DNA of 64,000 nt from positions 28,839,839-28,903,838 of the forward strand of contig NC_064757.1 in the NCBI RefSeq assembly GCF_011397635.1, read 5' to 3'. The notes under the pieces were generated by a model that worked only from the letters and a program-made list of their open reading frames with translations, made no database searches and was not told the origin of the DNA. Of the stretch, positions 57,601 through 64,000 are shown piece by piece. A program made the translations under genes and the position numbers. This stretch comes from Epinephelus fuscoguttatus (Eukaryota; Chordata; Actinopteri; Perciformes; Serranidae). Within the stretch, counting starts at the first letter, position 1. Every line of letters begins with the position of its first letter.

Positions 57601-57880
57601 CATATTTACATCAATTATGATGTTTTAAAAGTTTTTCAAATATCTGTTGGTGAAACAGTAAAGCAACAACAGATTTACCCTTTGGGAGTGAGCAGGAATA
57701 GCAGCCATGGCAAGGCTGCTAAAAGGAGTTGTGCAATGCTCTGAAGAAGAGGGGAGGAGAAGGGGGAGAAAAGAAAGGGGAAGACACAATGTAAATGTAA
57801 AAGTACTCTAAGTTGTACTGCATCTCAAATACTTTGCAGAAATCCGAAACATGCATTTGTAATTTCCTACTTGCCTTCAT
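39685..57880 (-). CDS. c7: complement component C7, 18 coding exons, intact
   Basis: Secreted plasma protein that joins C5b-6 and drives membrane insertion of the membrane attack complex. Coding exons, 5' to 3': 57880-57875, 57740-57679, 57542-57479, 56973-56832, 56735-56591, 56501-56363, 54148-54005, 53864-53621, 51439-51323, 51226-51060, 50947-50719, 46241-46070, 45905-45818, 45339-45207, 45121-44933, 40365-40266, 40167-39983, 39872-39685. All phases fit and give 837 residues without a stop (human form 843). Signal peptide about 1-23; TSP1 24-80 ([15 protein letters not shown]); LDL-receptor A 81-125 ([14 protein letters not shown]); MACPF about 125-455 ([13 protein letters not shown]); EGF-like 455-482; TSP1 490-540 ([13 protein letters not shown]); CCP 551-615 and 617-679; two factor-I modules 690-837 (ending [10 protein letters not shown] and LPCAAA). 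One N-terminal TSP1 rather than two separates it from C6. The first intron has a GC donor (AAG|GCAAGT). Introns 3, 6, 8, 11 and 15 are swollen by repeats. Confidence 0.98.
41389..41535 (-). mobile_element. 3' end of a dispersed retroelement with (TTGA)n tail
   Basis: A (CAAT)n run followed by AAAGCCAAATATCACAAATC, CACAATTTGCCTCACAGGGC and GATAAGGAAAAACTCCCCCC. This is a string very common in teleost genomes. The tail position implies minus orientation. Inserted in the satellite. Class (SINE or LINE 3' end) not resolved. Confidence 0.7.
41930..42095 (-). mobile_element. SINE copy 1 inside satellite
   Basis: Reverse-oriented tRNA-derived SINE: on the minus strand TGGCTTAGAGGATAGAGCAG (A box) and GGTTCAACTCC (B box), ending at TTTGACTTTAATTGACAGG on the plus strand. 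Flanked by satellite units on both sides. Confidence 0.8.
42287..42475 (-). mobile_element. SINE copy 2 inside satellite
   Basis: Same as copy 1 and in the same satellite context (ACTTTTTAAAAGCTATTTTT on the left, CTTTAATTTCATGATTTC on the right). It retains the GGGGGCATTT segment that copy 1 lacks. Confidence 0.8.
43167..43345 (-). mobile_element. SINE copy 3 inside satellite
   Basis: Same SINE, same orientation and same flanking satellite bases as copies 1, 2 and 4. Confidence 0.8.
43570..43750 (-). mobile_element. SINE copy 4 inside satellite
   Basis: Most divergent of the four, with a small deletion in the B-box area (CATCTGTCGAACCTGG). Same left and right satellite context. Confidence 0.78.
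46807..46955. repeat. short tandem repeat, about 54-bp units
   Basis: About 2.7 units of CTTAGGCTTTCCATTTAGGG, GCATGGAAGGGCAAGGAGG, CTTTCTCTCTCTGC. It directly abuts the left end of the first Tc1 copy in c7 intron 11. Confidence 0.8.
46960..48428 (+). mobile_element. Tc1-like transposon copy A, 3'-truncated
   Basis: Begins at CAGTACAGGCC after a TA (46958-46959). It has the full left inverted repeat (about 270 bp) and a transposase gene of the Tc1 family on the plus strand. Readable parts: paired-type helix-turn-helix ([36 protein letters not shown]) at 47373-47590, middle part from 47642, catalytic part 47908-48423 ([10 protein letters not shown] and [11 protein letters not shown]). Inactive: an in-frame TGA at about 47588, which looks like a CGA-to-TGA change, and a one-base loss near 47896 that shifts the frame. 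The right end stops inside the inverted repeat at AAAACAT, so the 3' terminus is missing. Confidence 0.93.
48431..48568. repeat. left arm of a perfect 138-bp inverted repeat
   Basis: From AGACAATTCTCAATATGCTG to CCTTTCCTTGGACC. By eye it is base-for-base the reverse complement of 50167-50304. Not transposon sequence. Confidence 0.93.
48571..50164 (-). mobile_element. Tc1-like transposon copy B, both ends present
   Basis: 1594 bp with TA at 48569-48570 and 50165-50166, CAGTACAGG at both ends and inverted repeats of about 270 bp that include degenerate transposase 3' sequence. The transposase is on the minus strand, nearly identical to copy A and with the same premature TGA. It carries its own lesions: a 35-bp deletion relative to copy A near 49318 (between short ATG repeats) and a one-base deletion in a G run near 49190. 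Non-functional protein, but intact ends. Confidence 0.95.
50167..50304. repeat. right arm of the perfect 138-bp inverted repeat
   Basis: Reverse complement of 48431-48568. The two arms plus one TA would form a continuous palindrome if copy B were removed. Confidence 0.93.
52130..52790. repeat. AT-rich satellite array, c7 intron 8
   Basis: Same family as 34370-35250: repeated AAAATGTCATAGTATAGTAT and GTCACAAAAATTGCCATAGT modules, degenerate. Confidence 0.9.
52999..53468. mobile_element. non-autonomous hAT element (MITE)
   Basis: 470 bp with terminal inverted repeats CAGTGTTGTGCTAGTTAC and GTTACTGCCCAACACTG (right end as read). Flanked by an 8-bp target duplication, CAAATGAC at 52991-52998 and CAAATGAA at 53469-53476. 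Near the left end are runs of AGTAACTCAGTTAGTAACTC typical of this element, and a C10 tract. No transposase. In c7 intron 8. Confidence 0.9.
54265..56293. mobile_element. TTAA-flanked MITE-like element, about 2 kb, c7 intron 6
   Basis: Left end TTAA|AGGTACCCTGTGGAGTTT and right end AAACTCCACAGGGTACTT|TTAC are inverted repeats. The target looks like TTAA with one change on the right. No transposase is recognisable. A second, smaller element is nested inside. The TTAA target points to a piggyBac-like origin (inference). Confidence 0.7.
54856..55460. mobile_element. nested MITE
   Basis: Left end TTAAAGGCGCTGTATGTAAG; right end TTCTTACATATAGCTGCATA, roughly its inverse. Inside it is GC-rich (54930-55260) and gives a Ser/Leu/Gln-rich open frame that is not a gene. 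Confidence 0.6.
57127..57464. mobile_element. TTAA-flanked MITE, 338 bp, c7 intron 3
   Basis: Left TTAA|AGGTCCAGTGTGTAGGATTTAG and right CTAAATCCTACACACTATACCT|TTGA are 22-bp inverted repeats. One target copy has mutated from TTAA to TTGA. No coding capacity. Confidence 0.8.
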
Positions 57881-57984
57881 GGTGAGAGAGGAGCAGCAAA
57901 CAGAGGAGTCTTGAAGAGGCTTTGACGTTGGTTCTTTTTGGGGAGTCAGCTCTGTCTTGGAAGGACACTCCAACCCACACTGGG

Positions 57985-58060
57985 TTTGTGTGTGGGTGGG
58001 TGGGTGGATGGATGGGTGGGTTTGTGTGTGGGGGGGTGGGTATGTGTTTGTGGGTGTGTG
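57985..58060. repeat. GTGGGTGG-rich low-complexity tract
   Basis: Purine-biased G/T-rich stretch just upstream of the c7 start codon (about 105-180 bases beyond it on the minus strand). It could overlap the c7 promoter. The minus-strand Pro/Thr/His frame across it is not a gene. Confidence 0.7.
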
Positions 58061-60671
58061 CACATGGATTAATAGCATGTGAATGTCTTTGCTTTGGACA
58101 AGAGCTAGAACATATTTTTGTGGTGACTCCTGCCAGCTCATAGTGAAACTGAAAGCTCCTCTTGGAGTGAGAATCTCTCCGCCTGCTGCAGGCTACTTCT
58201 TCTCCTGTCACATTTGTCATAGAGCCGACAGTCCTTTCTCACAGCAGACACTCTCACCTGTCATAGCAGGGAAAGCACAGGTGTAAACAATCAAATTAAT
58301 GATGCATTTAGCTGCTTCAGTTTCAGGGTCCTGTGATCGCTGCGTGCTGGCTCTCTGTCACACTGTCTTAGAACAAACCTTGTTTTGTCCAAATGATTTT
58401 TGACTTTTCTTACATGTTCAGAGAAAGATTTATGCATGCATGAACAAAAACTTTGACAGAGACACAAAATGAAAGCAGACATGCATAACTAGGAGTGCTG
58501 AGATGTGATATAGTCTGGCAAACACTGGAGGGCAATAGAGATTTGAGAACAGTTTTCTCTTCGTATCTGAAATGTGATTCAAGGTTGAGCAAATTTGGGG
58601 GTACAGTGAACAGATAAAGGAGATTTTGAGGAGAACTGCATGCAGGACAAGATCACTTAGGACTGGATCTAGTTGAGATCAATTAAAATATCAATCCTGA
58701 TGATTTCTCGACATGTTGACAGAGAGACTGGATGATGACGATCAGCTGTTTATCTGCAGAGGAGACATCTCCAACAGCCTAACTTGAGATTCTCAGCTAT
58801 TTAATGACGAAATGTTCCCATATTTGTACATGGATTCCACATCTCTGTCTAATTATGGGCATATATCTGCTGTCACAGCCAGACAGGAGGCCATACTGTG
58901 CATATCCATCACACACTGGCAGCTCGAGAGGGAATACCACTGAGTTAGAGCGTTCAGATGAATTTTTTTTTCCACAGCAGTAAGGCAAGCGAGGTTGTGT
59001 TAGTGAGCATCGAATCCTGCCGCCTATCATTTTTATAAATAAGCAGGAGACAATTTTATCTTGCCCCCAAATTCAGGATGTCAAATTAATGTACAGCTCA
59101 ATTTAGAATGAGTTGCAAAAGACAGAGAAGGGTTACTTTTTTTACTACAGTGGCAAAGACGTTTTAGAAACGAGAATGCAGTCTCTGGTTGTAAGCAAAC
59201 AGCAGAGGCATAAAATAGAGTAAAATACAAAGCAAACAAACACTTTGTGCCTGCAGTCCCAGCCCTACATTCACAGAGAAAAGAAGCTCCCTCAAGGTAA
59301 GCATCTTATTCGAGAGCAGTTTTCCAGGTACAGCAATTTTAAAGCAATGCAGAAATTGCATGGCATTTTCTACTTGACTGTTGTTGATGAAGAGCAAGTG
59401 GAAAAGTGAGCCATCTGTCTAAATATACAGCAGTATAATTTGTCATATGCAAGAAGGTGTCTAAATATTGTATTATTAATAGAATATTTGTCATTGAAAA
59501 CATCATAAAAACTGGGAGAACATTTTTATTTGAGCGCAGTGTCACCTCAGGTCGTCATTCAAACTCTAGACAAAATATAACACGGATACTTGGTACATAT
59601 ATTCGACTGCGATAATGACTACAAAAGTGATTTCCTGTATTTCTACAATGACCACCCGATGCTAAATGACTCGGCTACTGTACAGCAGCGAGCCAAGTCC
59701 CAGCACCTCAGGCTAGAATAACAGTTGGCTCAGACAATGGGCCACCAGACCGTGCCCTCCATTAGTGCCGCTTCTGTGGATCTCATGATGTTCAGAGGGC
59801 GTCTTTGACCGCCATCTGCCCTGGAAGTTTGGTCTGCCAGAGAACGACAGGCTGCGAGGCTCCGACAGAGAGAGACTTAGTCAATGAATACGGAGCTTAT
59901 GTGCTTCCGCTCCTGGAGAATAAACCGTGCACCATATTTCAACTTTTTTTTTTTTTTCATTAAAGTGATATTTGTGTCCTGATGGCGCATCTGTATGTAC
60001 TTGTAACATCTCTGGTTTGATTTGCCAGGTGACCTTTGTTGCATTACATCCCTGTGTTTTCTGTCTTTCTACTATATGTCAATCAAGATGACATTTTGCA
60101 TTAAAAAACACTTAGGAGCTCATGAACTTCTTGTCATTAACAAAACTGTGAGTCCAACATTACGCATTTAAAATCACTTAATGCATGTACACTAGTTGGT
60201 GTACAAAATAATCAGCACAGTGGTGGCGTTGTTCATTTTGTATGGTCTCTCTTATAAGTTTCAGTTTGAATGTTTGCATAACTTTTTGCTTCTGATTGGT
60301 TTAATGTGTGTTGGTAAGGAGTTTCACTGACTGGAAGCTGTATGAGTTTTTAAGCTGATTTGATTTCGACTAAGAAAGTACAAGACAACCAATGGCATTA
60401 GGCCTCCCTGGAAAAAAATATTTTTGTTTGATAGTATTATGTGTGACATTTCTCAAATCTTTGTGGGTTATTTCCTGAAATACTGAGTAAGTCTACTTCC
60501 TCAGGCATCTAAAACGTAGTCAAATGCAGCAATTTCAGAGTGACAAATCACACTGTGAAACCTACAGGATTAAATGTTCCCTTACAGGTTGAAAAAAAAA
60601 AGTTCTACTAAGTATTTGGCAATATAACACTCTAAGAACCCAATGAACTGCCTATAAAGTATTGTCATAAA
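58061..60671. other. c7 upstream flank, nothing recognised
   Basis: Intergenic. The part nearest 57881 should carry the c7 promoter and any 5' UTR exon, but no element could be assigned. Open frames are short and featureless. Confidence 0.4.
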
Positions 60672-61570
60672 GCTGAGTGGTCTAGTGTGTAGGATTTAGG
60701 GGATCATATTGGCAGAAATGGAATATAATATAACATGTGGGCAGCACGGTGGTGCAGTGGTTAGCATTGTCGCCTCACAGCAAGAGGGTTCCTGGTTAGA
60801 ACCCAGGGTGGGGGAGCCCTTCTGTGTGGAGTCTCTATGCTCTCCCCATGTCAGTGTGGGTTTTCTCTGGGTACTCCGGCTTCCTCCCACAGCCCAAAGA
60901 CATGCTCATCAGGTTAACTGGTGACTCTAAATTGGCCCTAGGTGTGAATGTGAGTGTGAATGGTTGTTTGTCTCTATGTGTCAGCCCTGTGATAGTCTGG
61001 TGACCTGTCCAGGGTGTACCCTGCCTCTTGCCCAATGTCAGCTCTGTGACACCCAACAGGATGCCATTAGGATAGGGCCATTTGTGTTTTTGTATTCGGC
61101 CATTTGGCCATCATTGTTAGCAGCCGCTCTGTGATGAGCTTAACAGCGTTAGAAAGACGTTTGTTTCTAATGTGAAACTGCTTCATTCATTGTTTTTACT
61201 GGTTTAAATCATCATTTCTGTTTGTTTTGGAGACAAAGAGACCACTGTGGATAATTTTAAGTTATCAGAGAAAAAAAGGTGACCACACATTAGCAGGTAC
61301 TTGGCTAGTAACCCCTCTGTGATGAGCTGAACAGCATCATAGAAACACTGATTTTTATTCAGTGTTTTTACTGGTTTAAATCACCTGGTCCACTTATTTT
61401 GGCAAGAAAGAGATCCCTGCAGATAATTCAGCTTCCAGTAAAAAACTCCTGAGCAACTAACACTGAAGGAATCCTAACTGAGAGCTCATACTTGACACAA
61501 AGGAGAAGTTTCAGCTGGATGCAATCTGCAATCCTCACGCTAAATGCCACTAAATCTACACACTGCTCCT
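60672..61570. mobile_element. TTAA-type MITE split by a SINE
   Basis: Left end is degenerate (CTAGTGTGTAGGATTTAGGG). Right end CACTAAATCTACACACTGCT, then CCT|TTAA. Its interior between 61070 and 61560 shares modules with the element at 62802-63885. Removing 60738-61046 restores a shorter MITE. Confidence 0.72.
60738..61046 (+). mobile_element. SINE inserted in MITE
   Basis: Same family as 2284-2665: GGGCAGCACGGTGGTGCAGT head, B-box-like GGTTAGAACCC, body to CTGCCTCTTGCCCAATGTCA. It is 3'-truncated and lacks the tail. Confidence 0.87.
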
Positions 61571-62801
61571 TTAAATTAGGGAGTTTAGGGAGACACATGG
61601 CTTTCAATGGACAGCAGCAATACGAAGCTTGTGACAAAGGTTCACAAGTTGCTTCACAAATGGGTTGAAAATCACTGACGTATAGGTCAAAATCATTTAA
61701 TCTTTGGCAAATTATTGTGATGCATTTGGTGTCATTAACAGATATGTCCATTTTAATATAGTGAAAGGAAAAGTGGCTCTATGACTTTATAGATAACACA
61801 AAGTAGCGATGAATCTGTCATAAACAAGGTCGTAAACCACCAGCAGTGGGTCACTTCTGACCGATGGCCCTCTCAGACAGGATGACATGAATACACCATA
61901 AACAGTGCTCTCCCTCTGTCCCCTTGCTGTGAGGATTGCCTGCTGCCTCCCTTTGTCCATTTGTTGTTTTCATGTCTGACTGAGTAAAACAGTCATTACA
62001 ATTCCCAGTTTCCCCCTGTCCCTGTTATGACTCCATCTTTGTTGACTTTAAATAATTAACCGTGTATCCCAGCTTTCAATGTTGCTTTTCATATCTCTCT
62101 CTGTAATATTGCAGATTGCTGCACAGCTTCTATTGGCAGACAAACTGCCACCCTGTGTCGTGTACCCCCCATAACTAGACACAGGAGTGGCTGGTGAAAT
62201 TACTCTACCTCCTCCTCACACTCCAAACTTTTCTGAAACCGTGCATCTCGTTACTGCCCCTCTTTAAACCGTCTGAATGCCATCATCCATCTCTACCTCC
62301 CACACCTCCACCTCCTTCTCACCCGTGTGCTTGCCTGAGTGTGCTCGTGAGTGACAGACAGACACAAACATGCACGCAGGCGTAAGCACACAATAACATT
62401 GTGCATTTGCATTTTCTCAATCTTCCAGCAAATAACTGTTTCAATAAAACCCAAGGACATAGTAGAGCCTTTTCTTTCACTTTCCCTTGGACGGCATCAA
62501 TAATGACCTACAGCAGTGCATTAGGAAGTGTGATAAAGCACATTAATGTGCCGAATAAACCAAATACAACCCACAGGACAAGAATCCTCACATCATGTTC
62601 AAAAGAATCTACAGAGGAAATGAATGTGTTGTGACCTTTGCTTTCCTCAGCAACTGTAATGTGCAGTCAGAGTAGTCAATGCACTTAATACCATCCAGTC
62701 AACGGGCTGTGTATACTCTACCTCCATTACCCAGTCACTGTACTGGACAGCTACCAGAAAAGTATGTGTGCATCTGTGTGGTGTGATGTGATGTCAATTA
62801 A
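61571..62801. other. intergenic, nothing recognised
   Basis: No exon, RNA gene or repeat end identified. A C/T-rich stretch lies at about 62205-62330. Confidence 0.4.
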
Positions 62802-63885
62802 AGGAACAGTGTGTGAGATTTAGGGGATTTAATGGCATCTAGTGGTGAGGATTGCAGATTGCAACCAGCTGAAACTTCACCTGGTTAGAATTCCTTCGGT
62901 GTTCATTGTTCAGGAGGTTTTACTGGGAGCTGAATTATCCACAGGGGAATCTTCCTCTCCAAAACAAATGGACCAGGTGATTTAAACCATTAAAAAAAAT
63001 TGAATCACGCAATTTCACATTACAAATCAGTGTTTCTCTGATGCTCTTCAGCCCATCACAGATAGGTTGCTAGCCAACTATTTTCTCTAAGATTTACTTA
63101 AGACTTAAGATCCAGATGTTCAGGAGGTTTTCATTGTGAGTAAATTATCAGCAGAGGTCATTTCCTCTTCGAAACAAACAGACTCTATGATTTAAACGGG
63201 TAAAAATTCTGAATAAAGCAATTTCATGCTATACAAAAAACAACATTTTTTGCTCATCATGAAGGGACTGCTAACCACGGTGGCCGATGTGAAAATGTGA
63301 ATGACCCAGTGTTTGATTTACCAGTTCTGGGCCACTGAAACAGCCAAGAAAGCAGTTTTGCATTACAAATTAGTGTGTCTGCGATGTTCTTCAGCATGTT
63401 AGAGATGGCCACTAGACCAACACCTGCTAATGTGTGCTCACTTTTTTTCCGATAACTTAATATCCAAATGTTCAGTAGGTTTTTACCCGGTGCCAGTTAT
63501 TCTCAGAGGTCTCCTTCTCTTCAATTCAAGTGGACTCTGTGATTTAAACCGGTAAAAACGCTGAATCAAGCAATTTTACATTTAAAAAATCTGCGACCTG
63601 TACATCCAGATCGCAGAGGGGTTGTTAACTATGGTGGCTCGTGCAAAAATGCAAAGTGTTTGGTTTGTCCATTCTGGGCTGCTGTAGAAACATGGCAGTG
63701 CAACATGGTGATCTTTCTGGACAAGGACCCACTGCCTACTGTATGTAGATATAAACAGCTCATTCTAAGGTAACAAAAACACAACAAGTCTTATTTTCAG
63801 GTGATTATACTCTAAAGTAAACATACTTATTGTATTATATTTCATTTGTGCCAATGTACCCCCCTTAATCCCACACACTGGAGCT
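62802..63885. mobile_element. TTAA-flanked MITE with internal repeats, 1084 bp
   Basis: Exact TTAA at 62798-62801 and 63886-63889. Ends AGGAACAGTGTGTGAGATTT and CTTAATCCCACACACTGGAG, then CT. The interior repeats a module three times (TTCAGGAGGTTTT or TTCAGTAGGTTTT, then a GATTTAAAC box, then CAATTTCACATTAC-like sequence), at about 62910, 63119 and 63471. No coding capacity. Confidence 0.82.
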
Positions 63886-64000
63886 TTAACCCTGTGTTAA
63901 TAGGTGTAAAACAGCATTAATATGAGAGCACGATCTTTCGATTCAGTGATTCGTCACCGCTACGAACAGCTACATGCTAATTGTATGAGTCACACGATAG

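Noticed and set aside
57719-58220. Minus-strand frames with Thr/His/Pro runs upstream of c7
   Set aside because: Produced by a GTGGG-type low-complexity tract; the real c7 start is explained by the short exon at 57875-57880.

Overview
The window is vertebrate nuclear DNA from a ray-finned fish, most likely a percomorph teleost. The gene set is vertebrate, introns are spliceable with sharp GT-AG (twice GC-AG) ends, and the intergenic DNA is full of typical teleost repeats: Tc1-like transposons with CAGTACAGG or CACTCACCAGCC ends, tRNA-derived SINEs, TTAA-flanked MITEs, a hAT MITE and LINE 3' ends. Nothing bacterial, plasmid-like or viral was seen.

Four known genes are supported in order. htr1a (5-HT1A serotonin receptor, minus strand, single exon, cut by the window start) occupies 1-877. 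rnf180 (membrane-anchored RING E3 ligase, plus strand) has four well-supported coding exons between 8428 and 19255. rgs7bp (R7-RGS membrane anchor, plus strand) has six exons from 28182 to 35840 giving an intact 251-residue protein. c7 (complement component 7, minus strand) has 18 exons from 57880 to 39685 giving an intact 837-residue frame with TSP1-LDLRA-MACPF-EGF-TSP1-CCP-CCP-FIM-FIM architecture. Between htr1a and rnf180 lies a locus of unknown function on the minus strand (3953-6062), consisting of two tandemly duplicated acidic, Pro/Thr/Glu-rich coding segments.

The order htr1a-rnf180-rgs7bp is the same as on human chromosome 5q12. The three products plausibly meet in monoamine signalling: 5-HT1A couples to Gi/o, RGS7BP places R7-RGS GAP complexes that switch off Gi/o, and RNF180 is reported to act on monoamine oxidase A. 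c7 is an unrelated terminal-complement gene that is a neighbour here.

Between and inside the genes the window is repeat-dense. 2284-2665 is a SINE; 6720-7310 is a LINE 3' end; 15145-15696 is a decayed Tc1 element with both ends and its TA duplication. 22975-26870 is a minisatellite of roughly 56-bp units split by a 5'-truncated LINE. 34370-35250, 40590-44580 and 52130-52790 are arrays of one AT-rich satellite family, the middle one with four SINE-bearing higher-order units. 46960-50304 in c7 intron 11 holds two inverted, near-identical dead Tc1 copies, one sitting exactly at the centre of a perfect 2 x 138 bp palindrome. 52999-53468 is a hAT MITE. 54265-56293, 57127-57464, 60672-61570 and 62802-63885 are TTAA-flanked MITEs with similar ends.

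The most unusual observations are the Tc1/palindrome structure, the SINE-seeded higher-order satellite, the two GC-AG introns, the apparently disrupted 5' end of rnf180 and the duplicated unknown acidic gene. Exon boundaries were worked out by reading splice sites and phases by eye; no alignment was run.
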